Assembly: GCA_963719465.1 (NCBI GenBank)
Contig: OY970386.1
Location: 558,001 to 622,000, forward strand
Direction of reading: 5' to 3'
DNA length: 64,000 nt
DNA from: JALHUB01 sp963719465
Lineage (GTDB): Bacteria > Chloroflexota > Dehalococcoidia > DSTF01 > JALHUB01
The notes beneath the pieces were generated by a model. The model saw nothing but the letters and a program-made list of their open reading frames with translations, was not told where the DNA came from and did not search any database. Made by a program: the position numbers and the translations under genes. Positions 1 to 8,296 of the stretch are shown here, piece by piece. The stretch's first letter is position 1, and each line of letters starts with the position of its first letter.

Positions 1-1016
1 GCCTGGCGGCGCTGCACGCCGACCTTCCAATCTCGGTCCCGGGCTTCCAGCTCGACAGGCGCTGCGGCTCCGGCCTGCTCGCGGTCTGCCTGGCGGCGAT
101 GGAAGTGCAAACCGGCGTCGCCAACGTCGTGCTCGCTGGCGGCGTCGAGAGCATGAGCCAGGCGGAGTTCTACTTGCAGGGCATCCGCTGGGGACCCAAT
201 CGCGGCCACCAGCAGCTCCTCGACCGCCTGGACCGCGCCCGTGTGACGGCTGGGACGTTCCGCTATCCCGTCGAGGGCGGCATGATCGAGACGGCGGAGA
301 ACCTGCGCAAGCAGTACAAGATCCCGCGCGAAGAGCAGGACGAGTACTCGCTACGCTCCCACCAGCGGGCCTGCGCCGCCTGGGACGCCGGTCGCTTCGC
401 CGCCGAGACAGTGCCGGTTTCGGTCCCGCAGAAGAAGGGTGATCCGGTGCTGTTCGCTCGCGACGAGCATCCGCGTGCCGACACGACGCTAGAGAAGCTG
501 GCGTCGCTGCGGCCGATCCGCCTTAAGATCGACCCCGAATCCACGGTGACGGCCGGCAACGCCAGCGGCGAGAACGACGCTGCGGCCGCCTGTCTGGTCA
601 CGACGTCGGAGAAGGCGGCGGAGCTGGGCCTCAAGCCAATGGCGAAGCTCGTCTCCTGGGCGTCGGCCGGCGTGCATCCGGCGTACATGGGCATCGGGCC
701 CGTGCCGGCGACGAAGAAGGCGCTGGCGCACGCCGGGCTCGAACTGAAGGACATGGACCTCATCGAGCTGAACGAGGCGTTCGCCGCCCAGGTGCTCGCC
801 GTCACGCGCGAATGGGGCTTCACGGAGCGCGATTTCGACCGCATGAACGTGAACGGCTCCGGCATCTCTATCGGCCACCCAATCGCAGCGACGGGCGCTC
901 GGCTGGTCGCGACGCTGCTCTTCGAGATGGAGCGTCGCGGCGCTCGTTACGGCCTGGAGACGATGTGCTGCGGCGGCGGCCAGGGCATGGCGGCGGTCTT
1001 CGAAAGGATAGCCTAG
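1..1016 (+). CDS. Thiolase (acetyl-CoA acetyltransferase family), 5' partial
   Basis: Thiolase condensing or cleaving acyl-CoAs (acetoacetyl-CoA/3-ketoacyl-CoA chemistry, cytosolic). The reading frame is already open at base 3, so the N-terminus lies outside the window. The acyl-accepting Cys sits in RRCGSGL (codon 63-65). The substrate-binding NEAFA motif, the catalytic His in GSGISIGHPIAATGAR and the C-terminal Cys of CCGGGQG are all present, so the enzyme looks active. ATG 99 lies downstream of the nucleophile Cys and cannot be the true start. The gene is followed by 333 bases without a gene. The exact substrate (degradative or biosynthetic thiolase) cannot be decided from this fragment. 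Confidence 0.95.
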   Translation, partial: LAALHADLPISVPGFQLDRRCGSGLLAVCLAAMEVQTGVANVVLAGGVESMSQAEFYLQGIRWGPNRGHQQLLDRLDRARVTAGTFRYPVEGGMIETAENLRKQYKIPREEQDEYSLRSHQRACAAWDAGRFAAETVPVSVPQKKGDPVLFARDEHPRADTTLEKLASLRPIRLKIDPESTVTAGNASGENDAAAACLVTTSEKAAELGLKPMAKLVSWASAGVHPAYMGIGPVPATKKALAHAGLELKDMDLIELNEAFAAQVLAVTREWGFTERDFDRMNVNGSGISIGHPIAATGARLVATLLFEMERRGARYGLETMCCGGGQGMAAVFERIA

Positions 1017-1102
1017 CGCCGAAACCACGCCGCTGCCTGATCCGACTCGTCATGATGCGTCCAACTGCCATGGACCGCGCGAGACGGCAGTGCAACGTGC
1101 GC

Positions 1103-1149
1103 TGATCGCGCTCGGGGTGCCCTCCTCGTCCTTCGGACTCGTCGGGCCG
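1103..1149. repeat. Intergenic repeat copy 1 (47 bases)
   Basis: Near-identical to 1242-1288; the last 34 bases (1116-1149) are identical between copies. It contains the hairpin GTCC-TTC-GGAC. Related GC-rich words (TCGGGGT followed by GCCTC and TTCG) occur at 35893-35925 and 36024-36056, so it may belong to a dispersed intergenic element. Confidence 0.75.
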
Positions 1150-1241
1150 AATCGCCAACCCACCTACCGGCCCCAACTCGCGGAGCCTGCCTGCCGCGTC
1201 CTCACGCCATCGACCCTGCGCGACGACGATGTATCGTACGA

Positions 1242-1288
1242 TGATCGCGCTCCCGGTGCCCTCCTCGTCCTTCGGACTCGTCGGGCCG
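1242..1288. repeat. Intergenic repeat copy 2 (47 bases)
   Basis: Direct repeat of 1103-1149, offset by 139 bases, differing only where GG is replaced by CC. It lies just upstream of the promoter-like element of the S51 peptidase gene. Confidence 0.75.
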
Positions 1289-1349
1289 CCCCTCAACGAC
1301 GCCTCTCTCCGCCACCCCGACGTGCGATAATGAGGACAGGAGGACAAGC

Positions 1350-2035
1350 ATGCCTCAGCCGCTTCTCGCCCTCATCGGCGGCGACGAATTCCGCCCCCCG
1401 GACGACGTGCTCGACCGCTACCTTCTCGAGCGCCTTGCTCGCCACCCGCCGCGCGTCGCGATACTCCCGACCGCCGCCAGAGACGCCCCCCGGCTCGCCG
1501 CCGACCATGGCGTCCACCACTTCCAGCGCCTCGGCGCCGACGCCACCGCCGTCATGGCCCTCGACAGGCACGACGCCGACGACGAGCGCATCGCGGCAGG
1601 CATCGACGGCGTGGACCTCGTCTACCTCGCCGGCGGCGACCCCGTCCACCTCCTCGAGACCCTGCGCGGCTCCCTCCTGTGGCAGCGCCTCGTCGACTGG
1701 CTGCAGGGAAGGGGTTTCTCGCCGGCTCCAGCGCTGGCGCCATGGTGCTCGGTCAGGTGATGGGCTATCGAGGCGAATGGATCGAGGCGCTGGGCCTCCT
1801 GCCGGGCATCTGCGCCCTGCCTCACTTCCAGGAGTGGGGCGAGCAGGCGCTCCCGAGGCTGGAGAAGCGGTCAATTGAGAGAGGCTTGACGCTGCTTGGC
1901 ATCGACGCGGCTACCGGCTGCGTTGGCTGGGGCGACGACTGGGAAGTGCGAGGGCCCGGCGTCGTGACCGTCATCCGTGGCGGCGCGTCGCGCGTCTTCC
2001 GCAGTGGCGAACGCTTCTCGCTGGCCGAGGCCTAG
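1350..2035 (+). pseudogene. Peptidase S51 family (cyanophycinase/dipeptidase E-like), frameshifted
   Basis: Serine peptidase of family S51 (PepE/cyanophycinase fold), which cleaves Asp-containing peptides in the cytosol. ATG 1350 follows AGGAGG. The first frame runs to 1760 and encodes the N-terminal Rossmann part ending in YLAGGDPVHLLETLRGS; the second frame carries the nucleophile elbow GSSAGAM, then PHFQEW (His candidate) and ends at TAG 2033-2035. The frames join at the G run 1711-1714: one missing G there would restore ...LQGRG-FLAGSSAGAM... and a 228-residue protein, the usual length for this family. The gene is therefore either a sequencing/assembly error or a recent pseudogene. Its stop overlaps the stop of the convergent metallo-hydrolase gene by 4 bases. 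Confidence 0.85.
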
Positions 2036-3423
2036 ATCTCGTACGGCGTCTCCGGATCGACGATCGTCGTCTTCCGGCCCAGCTCCTTCCCGACCACCCC
2101 CGCCAGCACGTCGAGCGATTTCGGCTCGCCGTGCACCAGCAGCACCTGCGCCTCGCCGCTCGTCCGCAGCCAGTCGACGATGCCGCGCTGGTCCGCGTGC
2201 GCGCTAAGCCCGTTAATCGTGTAGACGCGCGCCTTGACCGCCACCTCCTCGCCGAAGATCCGCACCGTCTTCGCGCCATCGACGATAGCGCGCCCGGGCG
2301 TCCCAATCGCCTGATAGCCAACGAAGATGACCGAGCAGTCCGGTCGCCAGAGGTTGTGCCGCAAATGGTGGATGATCCGCCCGCCGTTCGCCATGCCGCT
2401 GCCCGCGACGATGATGCTCCCCGACTGCCACTGGTTTATCGCCCGCGAGTCCTCCGTGCTGGGCGTGAACTCCACGCCCGGGAACTCGAAAGGCTCCTCG
2501 CCCCGGCCCAGGCCCTTCACCAGATCGGGATTAAGCGCCCGCAGGTGCCGCTCGTACGCTTCGGTGATGCTTATCGCCAGCGGGCTGTCGAGGAAGATGC
2601 GACAGTTCTGGCTGATCGCGCCGGCGTCCCACATCTGGTGCAGGTAGAACAGCACATCCTGCGACCGCTCCAGCGCGAACGACGGAATAACCACGTTCCC
2701 GCCGCGCTCCATCGCCTCCTTCACCGCCGCGATGAACTCCAGCCGCGACTCCTCGACCGGCCGGTGCAGACGGTCGCCGTAAGTCGACTCGCTGACGACG
2801 GCGTCGCACGATTCGCACTGCGCCGGGTCCGGCATCACCTCGCGGCCGCGGTATCCCAGGTCGCCGCTGAAGACGATTCGCTTCGAGCTGCCGTTTCGCC
2901 GCTCTTCGATTTCGACGAACGACGAACCGAGGATGTGGCCCGCGTTGTGCAGCGTCAGCGTCAGCCCGTCGCCGAGAGACAGCGGCGTCTCGTACGCCAC
3001 CGGCGGCGCGAACTTGTCGACCGCCAGCAGCGCGTCGTCGACGGCATAGGGCGGCGGCGGAATCTCCTGACCCTGACGCGCCGCCTTCCGCCTCCTTGCG
3101 CCATACTCCTCGTACATCACGTGGGCCGCGTCCATCAGGATCAGCCGGCCTATCTCCCGAGACTCCGCCGTCGCGTAGATTGGCCCGCGGAAGCCCTCTT
3201 TCACGAGCGACGGCAGACGGCCGATATGGTCCAGGTGGCAGTGCGTCAGCACCATAGCGTCGATGCTGCGGGGCTCGAACGTGAAGGGCTCCGCGCTGCG
3301 GGCGTAGGAGTGATCACCGCCCTGGAACTGCCCGCAGTCGATGAGGATGCGCTTCCCGCCCGCCTCGAGCAGGTGGCAGGAGCCGGTTACCTCGCGCGCC
3401 GCGCCGTGAGAAGTCAGTCGCAT
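2032..3423 (-). CDS. Beta-CASP metallo-beta-lactamase-fold hydrolase (RNA exonuclease-like)
   Basis: Probable RNA-processing metallo-hydrolase of the CPSF73/YSH1-like beta-CASP group, 463 residues. The MBL domain shows the zinc motif HCHLDH (residues 61-66), a GHILGSS His and the GDLGYRG Asp; the beta-CASP part follows (SESTYGDR, GGNVVIPSFALERSQ, DSPLA, AGSGMANGGRI), with the C-terminal LSAHAD and VLLVHGE motifs of the RMMBL region. The start ATG 3423 was chosen because homology begins at MRLTSHGAARE; the open frame upstream is only shadow. It lies 11 bases downstream of the LOG-family gene, so the two are probably one operon. RNA as substrate is inferred from the family. Confidence 0.9.
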   Translation of the reverse strand: MRLTSHGAAREVTGSCHLLEAGGKRILIDCGQFQGGDHSYARSAEPFTFEPRSIDAMVLTHCHLDHIGRLPSLVKEGFRGPIYATAESREIGRLILMDAAHVMYEEYGARRRKAARQGQEIPPPPYAVDDALLAVDKFAPPVAYETPLSLGDGLTLTLHNAGHILGSSFVEIEERRNGSSKRIVFSGDLGYRGREVMPDPAQCESCDAVVSESTYGDRLHRPVEESRLEFIAAVKEAMERGGNVVIPSFALERSQDVLFYLHQMWDAGAISQNCRIFLDSPLAISITEAYERHLRALNPDLVKGLGRGEEPFEFPGVEFTPSTEDSRAINQWQSGSIIVAGSGMANGGRIIHHLRHNLWRPDCSVIFVGYQAIGTPGRAIVDGAKTVRIFGEEVAVKARVYTINGLSAHADQRGIVDWLRTSGEAQVLLVHGEPKSLDVLAGVVGKELGRKTTIVDPETPYEI

Positions 3424-3434
3424 CGTTCGTCCTT

Positions 3435-4115
3435 CTAGGTCGGGACCTTCGTCCGTCCCTTCGCGCGCTGCCACTGGTCGATCTTCGCCACCACGTCCGC
3501 CGGGTCGTCGGCCAGCGTCAGGAAGTCCAGGTCCGCCGGATCGATGTAGGCGCGCGCCTCCGTACTTTGCCTCAGCCAGCCCACCAGCCCTTCCCAGTAG
3601 CCCTTGTCCATCAGGAACACGGGGAAAGGACGGATCTTGCGCGTGTGGATTAGCGTTATCGTCTCGAACAACTCGTCGAGCGTTCCAAAGCCGCCCGGCA
3701 TAAGCACGAAGGCGGTGGCGTACTTGACGAGCATGACCTTGCGCACGAAGAAGTGGTGGAAGTCGAGCGTTATCGTATGGTACTGGTTCGACGGCTGCTC
3801 CTTCGGCAGGGCGATCGTCAGTCCGACCGACACGCCGCCGGCCTCGAACGCGCCCTTGTTCACCGCCTCCATGATGCCCGGACCGCCGCCTGTGATGACC
3901 GCATAGCCCGCCTCCGCCAGCCAACGTCCCAGGTCTTCCGCCTCCATGAATAGCGCGTCGCCCGGCTGTATCCGCGCCGAGCCGTAGACCGTCACCGCCG
4001 GTGTCAGCCCCGCCAGCGTATCGAAACCTTCGATGAACTCGCTCATGATGCGGAACATCCGCCAGGCTTCTTCCTTGCGGAGCTCGTTGATTATGTACTT
4101 GTCGCTCTGGGCCAT
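3435..4115 (-). CDS. LOG/TIGR00730-family Rossmann-fold protein (nucleoside 5'-monophosphate phosphoribohydrolase-like)
   Basis: 226-residue protein of the lysine-decarboxylase-like LOG family, whose characterised members hydrolyse the N-glycosidic bond of (cytokinin) nucleoside 5'-monophosphates. The family signature is intact: GGGPGIMEA at residues 77-85 and PGGFGTLDE at 140-148. A longer N-terminal helical part (about 35 residues) precedes the Rossmann core. ATG 4115 follows a GGGAGAAG ribosome site. It is first gene of a minus-strand pair with the beta-CASP hydrolase. Older databases call such proteins lysine decarboxylases, which is not supported by the motif. Confidence 0.9.
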   Translation of the reverse strand: MAQSDKYIINELRKEEAWRMFRIMSEFIEGFDTLAGLTPAVTVYGSARIQPGDALFMEAEDLGRWLAEAGYAVITGGGPGIMEAVNKGAFEAGGVSVGLTIALPKEQPSNQYHTITLDFHHFFVRKVMLVKYATAFVLMPGGFGTLDELFETITLIHTRKIRPFPVFLMDKGYWEGLVGWLRQSTEARAYIDPADLDFLTLADDPADVVAKIDQWQRAKGRTKVPT

Positions 4116-4250
4116 TTACTTCTCCCAATGGGTATCCAGGGGAGGCCAGAGATACAGTAGCACGGCGCGGCGCCTGGGCCAACGCCGCGCGGGGCGTCGA
4201 GGGCACAGTGACGCCGTCGTCCTTATTGAAGGCGATTTCCTGCTGAAGGC

Positions 4251-5046
4251 TTACGGAGTTCGGAAAAGCTGGACCGGCTGGAAGCAGCAGAGGTTCGAGC
4301 CGCCCATCCGGTTCGAATCCGTCACCTCGACCCACCAGCCGTAGCCGGTGTCGTGCTCCAGCGTCTCCTCAATCAGGATCCGGTCCTTGTTCTGCCCGGT
4401 CATCGGGTCCGTCAGCCGCTTCACGAACACGTTATCCCACCACGTCAGGTTCTGGATATCGAAGTCGTCCGACCGCTCCGCCTTCGCCAGCCGGAAGATG
4501 TAGAACGCGTCGATTCCGCCAAGCGACTTCAGCGATGTCCAGCTCGCCTCCACCTTCGACAGGTCGGTCCCCGCCGGGAGCGTGCTCGTCGGCGAGAACT
4601 TGATCTTTCGGCTTAGCCTCCAGGTACGAGTGGTACAGCGCGTCCGACGCTTCGCCGTCCTGGATGCGCGAAATCGAGCTCTTCTTCCCGTTCTTGAACG
4701 TCACTTCGATGACGTGCTCGCCGGCCTCCATGAAGTGCCCGCGCATGTTCTTCATGTACCAGTAGTTGCCGAAGCGCGCGTCGTGAATGTAGCCGTTCGC
4801 CGTCTTCTGGACAAACCGCTCGTTGGCGATCTCCGTCTGGAAGCCGTTCGGCCCGTACGCCACGATCTTCTCGACGCAGATGGGGTCGAAGCCGTTGGGC
4901 GGCGCCGCAACCGCGAACAGGTACTTGTGCTGACACTTCCCGCCCGGGTACTCGCCGAAATCCCAGTAAACGTTGCACGCCATCAGGTCGTACAACTCGA
5001 ACGACATCCCCTTCAGCTCGCTCTTCTCCATGGTGGCGTCTTTCAT
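4251..5046 (-). pseudogene. Unknown protein, interrupted by one frameshift
   Basis: I do not recognise this family. ATG 5046 follows an AAGGAG-type ribosome site. The first frame encodes a Trp/Tyr/Phe-rich globular sequence (KSELKGMSFELYDLMACN, later GNYWYMKNMRGHFMEAGEHV). At the run of three A residues on the coding strand (TTT at 4606-4608) the frame shifts; removing one A gives EAKPKIKFSPTSTLPAG and continues into the frame ending at TAA 4251, for a 264-residue protein ending CCFQPVQLFRTP. No signal peptide or membrane segment is visible. Both halves have the codon use of a real gene, so a single artefactual or recent indel is likely. Confidence 0.7.
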
Positions 5047-5167
5047 ATCGCAGCGCTCCTTTCCTGGTCGCGCCTCTGCTCGCGGGGGCCATGCTCGACG
5101 GCGAGGTATCGACTCTTCGACCTGAATGTAAGCCCCTGCCGAAAGAACGTCAAGCAGAAAGCTAACT

Positions 5168-6271
5168 CTACTTCGCCGACGCCTCCTGCCGAAGTCGTGC
5201 TTCCTCCTGGCAAGCGAAGACACCCTCGGCAAAGGCGGCCGCCAGACACTTGTTGTCGCGGATGCACTTCGCTTCAGCTATGTCGCCGCGCTGCCAGCGG
5301 GCGATGAGGTCGGGCTCGCGGATCAGCGGCCGCGCCAGCGATACAATGTCCGCGTCGCCCGCCGCCAGGACCGCCTCTGCCGTCTCCAGCTTGCGAAAAC
5401 CACCGACTACCGCCACCGGGATGCCCACCGCCCGCTTCGCCGCCGCGCTCTCGACCCGGAAGAACAGCGCTTCCTCGTCTTCCGGCCGCTCCGTGCGCAC
5501 GCCCGTCGTCCCCTGCCCGGCGCTCACCTCCACCGCCGAAAGTCCCTCCGCCACCATCGCTTTCAGCGCCTCCAGCCCGTCCGCCAGCGAAATCCCGCCC
5601 TCGCCCTCCTGCAGGCCCAGCTTCGCCCACACCGGATAGTCCGCGCCGACCGCCTTTCGCACCGCCCGCAGCGTCTCGACGTGGAAGCGACGCCGATTCT
5701 CCGGCGATCCGCCCCACTCATCGTCGCGCTGGTTCGAAAGCGGCGACAGGAACTGGCTCGCCAGGTAGCCGTGCGCGAAGTGAAGCTGCACGGCGTCGAA
5801 ACCGGCCTCGCGCGCCCGCAGCGCCGCCGCCGCGAAGTCGTCGATCGTCTTCTCGATCTCGGCCGCCGTCATCGCCCGGTGCGAAATCGGAAAGCCTTCG
5901 ATCTGCGACGGCGCCAACCCGACGGGTCTGGAGTCCTTTACCAGGAACAGGTTGTTCCCCGCGTGCGCGATCTCCACCCCGATCCGCGCGCCGCCGTCGT
6001 GCGCCGCCTTCACCAGCCGCCGCAGCCCGTCGATATGCCGGTCCTCCGCGATGCCGTACTGTCCCGCCGCCGCCTTGCCTTCCGCCGATATGTACGCGTA
6101 GCCGGTCATGATCATGCCGACGCCGCCGCGCGCCAGCTCGTCGAAGATGCGTACCGAAACGTCAGTGACGCAGCCGTCGTCCGTCGCGCTCGCGTCCCAC
6201 GTCGCCGAGCGCATGAACCGATTCCGCAGCCGCACGCCGCCGATTTCACAAGGTTCGAACAGGGAAGCCAT
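5168..6271 (-). CDS. NADH:flavin oxidoreductase, old yellow enzyme family (FMN TIM barrel)
   Basis: FMN-dependent ene-reductase-like enzyme of 367 residues. The TIM-barrel hallmarks are visible: LFEPCEIGGVRLRNRFMRSA at the N-terminus, GVEIAHAGN, the substrate-site pair HFAHGYL (H-x-x-H), QFLSPLSNQRDDEWGGS and NRRRFHVE, and the late phosphate-binding VVGGFRKLE and SLARPLIREPD. A Cys-containing tail (KCIRDNKCLAA) is retained, but there is no second flavin domain, so it is the short form rather than a 2,4-dienoyl-CoA reductase. ATG 6271 was chosen because it has AAAGGCGG upstream and homology starts there; the longer frame to 6352 has no ribosome site. It is divergent from the EamA gene. Confidence 0.92.
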   Translation of the reverse strand: MASLFEPCEIGGVRLRNRFMRSATWDASATDDGCVTDVSVRIFDELARGGVGMIMTGYAYISAEGKAAAGQYGIAEDRHIDGLRRLVKAAHDGGARIGVEIAHAGNNLFLVKDSRPVGLAPSQIEGFPISHRAMTAAEIEKTIDDFAAAALRAREAGFDAVQLHFAHGYLASQFLSPLSNQRDDEWGGSPENRRRFHVETLRAVRKAVGADYPVWAKLGLQEGEGGISLADGLEALKAMVAEGLSAVEVSAGQGTTGVRTERPEDEEALFFRVESAAAKRAVGIPVAVVGGFRKLETAEAVLAAGDADIVSLARPLIREPDLIARWQRGDIAEAKCIRDNKCLAAAFAEGVFACQEEARLRQEASAK

Positions 6272-6362
6272 GTCGCCGCCTTTCTGTCTGACGATGTCCT
6301 TCGATCGTGCATCGAGCCGCGCCGGATGATCAAGGCGGCTGTCGGCCCGCAAACCGCCGCAA

Positions 6363-6371
6363 TGTTATACT
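6363..6371 (+). promoter_or_regulatory. Extended -10 promoter of the EamA gene
   Basis: TG-T-TATACT (hexamer 6366-6371). The TTG start codon lies at 6384, only 12 bases past the hexamer, and no Shine-Dalgarno is present, so the transcript would begin within a few bases of the start codon (near-leaderless). No -35 is recognisable. Confidence 0.5.
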
Positions 6372-6383
6372 GTCTGCACTCCC

Positions 6384-7307
6384 TTGAATACACGAGCACT
6401 CGCTACCCTGGTCGCGCTCGGCGTCGTCTGGGGCGCTTCGTTCCTCTTCATCAAGGTGATCGTCGAGGAAACGGCGCCGCTGACGCTCGTTGCCGGCCGC
6501 CTGACGTTCGGCGCCATCCCGCTGCTCGCCGTCATCGCCGTCCGCCGGCCGCGCATCGTCGCGCCGCGCACCATCCTGCCGAAGGCGCTCGTGACCGCCG
6601 TCTTCGCGACCTCGCTCCCCTTCTTCCTCATCGCCAGCGGCGAGCAGCACATCCAGAGCGGCGTCGCCGCCGTCCTCAACTCCACGATGCCCCTCTGGAC
6701 GGCCGTCTTCACCGCCCTCTTCCTCCCACATGAACGCCTGGGCCGAAACGCGATGTTCGGACTTGCGCTCGGATTCGCCGGCGTCCTGGTCCTCAGCAGC
6801 CCGGACCTCAAGCACCTGACCGACAGCAGCTTCCTCGGCCAGCTCGCCGTGCTGGCGGCGGCGCTGTCTTATGGCTCCGCGCTCGTCTTCGCCCGCGGCA
6901 CGCTCTCGAAGGAAGACCACGTCCTCGTCGCGACGCTGCAGGTCGCCATCGGCGCCCTCCTCGTCTGGCCGCTCGCGTTCGCTGTCGCCGGAGGCCACCC
7001 AAACCTCAACGTCGGCCTGAAGGCGTGGCTCGCCTGGCTAACGCTGGGCGTGCTCGGCACCGGTATCGCCTACATCGCCTACTACTGGCTGATGGTGAAC
7101 ATCGGCGTCCTCGTCTCCGCCGTCACCTACTTCCCACCGGTCATCGGCCTCATCCTCGGCTGGCTCGTCCTCAACGAATCGCTGGGCGTGAACGTCCTTG
7201 CCGGCGCGGCGCTGATCATCCTCGGCGTCGCCGTCCTGAGCGGCCGCCTGGAGGTGGCGACGCGGCTCTTCACCCGCAGCGAGAGACAGGCGCCCGCTCC
7301 CGACTGA
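6384..7307 (+). CDS. EamA/DMT-superfamily transporter (RhaT/YdcZ type)
   Basis: Ten-helix inner-membrane transporter of the drug/metabolite superfamily, 307 residues, with two EamA repeats: residues about 5-140 (LGVVWGASFLFIKVIVEE, the first-helix signature) and about 150-290 (LSYGSALVFARG ... FPPVIGLILGWLVLNE). Substrate cannot be inferred. The start is TTG 6384, which directly precedes the conserved first helix; there is no ribosome binding site and a -10 element sits 12 bases upstream. It is divergent from the flavin oxidoreductase gene. Confidence 0.88.
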   Translation: MNTRALATLVALGVVWGASFLFIKVIVEETAPLTLVAGRLTFGAIPLLAVIAVRRPRIVAPRTILPKALVTAVFATSLPFFLIASGEQHIQSGVAAVLNSTMPLWTAVFTALFLPHERLGRNAMFGLALGFAGVLVLSSPDLKHLTDSSFLGQLAVLAAALSYGSALVFARGTLSKEDHVLVATLQVAIGALLVWPLAFAVAGGHPNLNVGLKAWLAWLTLGVLGTGIAYIAYYWLMVNIGVLVSAVTYFPPVIGLILGWLVLNESLGVNVLAGAALIILGVAVLSGRLEVATRLFTRSERQAPAPD

Positions 7308-7378
7308 CGCATTGTAAGCCGTCGCGGGGAACCGTAAGCTACGGCTAAGAGACCCGAATCGACTCAAGGAGGAGTGAG

Positions 7379-7963
7379 ATGGACGGTCAGCAGACAACCT
7401 ACTCGGTCGCGCCGCAAGCCCCAACCCGTAATCGCCTCACCGTCGGCTTCCGCTTCATTCTAGCTATACCGCATATCCTGCTCGTCGGTGACCTCGGCCG
7501 CCAAGGCGTCTTCGGAGTGGTCGCATGGGTCGCGGCGATCATCAACTGGTTCATCATCGTCTTCACGGGAAAGGCGAACAAGGACCTCATAAGTCTAGAG
7601 CAGTTCTATTTCCGCTGGCGGGCCCGCGCCCTGGCCTACTGGGCGTTGCTACGCGATGAGTACCCTCCGTTCGGCGACGGCGAGTACCCGGTGGAGGCGG
7701 ACATCCCAGGGGTTGTGGAGGACCGGAACCGCTGGACCGTCGGCTTTCGGCTCATCCTCATCATCCCGCAGATTATCGTGCTTGTCTTCGTCGAGGTCGC
7801 CTGGCTGGTGACAGCGGTCATCGGCTGGTTCGCGACGCTCTTTACCGGCCACTATCCGGACGGCCTTTGGGAATACGGCGAGGGTGTGATGCGCTGGGTG
7901 CTGCGCGTCGAGACCTACACGCTGCTGCTGCACGACGAATACCCGCCGTTCAGCCTGAAGTAG
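7379..7963 (+). CDS. DUF4389 membrane protein with two tandem repeats
   Basis: 194-residue membrane protein of the DUF4389 family, function unknown. It is made of two similar units: RNRLTVGFRFILAIPHI...ALLRDEYPPFGDGEYP (about 17-102) and RNRWTVGFRLILIIPQI...LLLHDEYPPFSLK (about 111-194), each with two hydrophobic segments followed by a conserved DEYPPF motif. A strong AAGGAGGAG ribosome site precedes ATG 7379. It is convergent with the glutaredoxin gene, only 3 bases apart. Confidence 0.85.
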   Translation: MDGQQTTYSVAPQAPTRNRLTVGFRFILAIPHILLVGDLGRQGVFGVVAWVAAIINWFIIVFTGKANKDLISLEQFYFRWRARALAYWALLRDEYPPFGDGEYPVEADIPGVVEDRNRWTVGFRLILIIPQIIVLVFVEVAWLVTAVIGWFATLFTGHYPDGLWEYGEGVMRWVLRVETYTLLLHDEYPPFSLK

Positions 7964-7966
7964 CCG

Positions 7967-8212
7967 CTACTCCAGCCCCAGCTTGCGGGCGAGCGCGTCG
8001 TTCGACGGCTCAGCCAGGAAGGAGCCGTCGGCGAAGATCAGCGTTGGGATGACCTCCATGCCCGCGTTGCGGCGTCGCACCACCGCCTTCTCCTCCGGGT
8101 GCTCCTCCAGGTCGACAAAGTCGAACTGGACCTGGCGTTCCTTCAAGAAGCGCAACGTCCGGCGACAATCCGGACACCACAGCGCGCCGTAGATCTTGAG
8201 CGGTTGGTCCAT
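7967..8212 (-). CDS. Glutaredoxin-like protein
   Basis: 81-residue thioredoxin-fold protein with the redox-active CPDC at residues 13-16 (GALWCPDCRRT) and the cis-Pro region EVIPTLIFADG, as in the Grx/mycoredoxin group. It probably reduces disulfides or mixed disulfides in the cytosol. GGAGG lies just upstream of ATG 8212. A candidate promoter, TTGAGG (8254-8259) - 18 bp - TACACT (8230-8235) on the minus strand, precedes it, divergent from the MFS promoter. Confidence 0.9.
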   Translation of the reverse strand: MDQPLKIYGALWCPDCRRTLRFLKERQVQFDFVDLEEHPEEKAVVRRRNAGMEVIPTLIFADGSFLAEPSNDALARKLGLE

Positions 8213-8229
8213 GTCAGTCCTCCCTCACC

Positions 8230-8259
8230 AGTGTACGACGCTGCCGATCCGCTCCTCAA
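8230..8259 (-). promoter_or_regulatory. Candidate promoter of the glutaredoxin gene
   Basis: Read on the minus strand: TTGAGG, 18-bp spacer, TACACT. It is the only good -35/-10 pair in the short divergent region. Confidence 0.45.
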
Positions 8260-8284
8260 GCAAGCGCCGCCGCTAGCGATGCGG

Positions 8285-8290
8285 TAGAAT
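8285..8290 (+). promoter_or_regulatory. -10 element of the MFS gene (leaderless)
   Basis: TAGAAT, followed after only six bases by ATG 8297 and without any Shine-Dalgarno. This spacing implies that transcription starts at or next to the A of the ATG. Confidence 0.5.
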
Positions 8291-8296
8291 CGCTTC

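Larger units (their letters stand above)
1017..1349. other. Intergenic region with duplicated segment and promoter-like element
   Basis: This 333-base gap holds no convincing gene. It contains a 47-base segment present twice (1103-1149 and 1242-1288) with only two mismatches; each copy carries the small hairpin GTCC-TTC-GGAC. Near the right end GATAAT (1326-1331), preceded by TG, is a plausible extended -10 for the peptidase gene, followed by an AGGAGG ribosome site at about 1337-1343. Confidence 0.5.
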
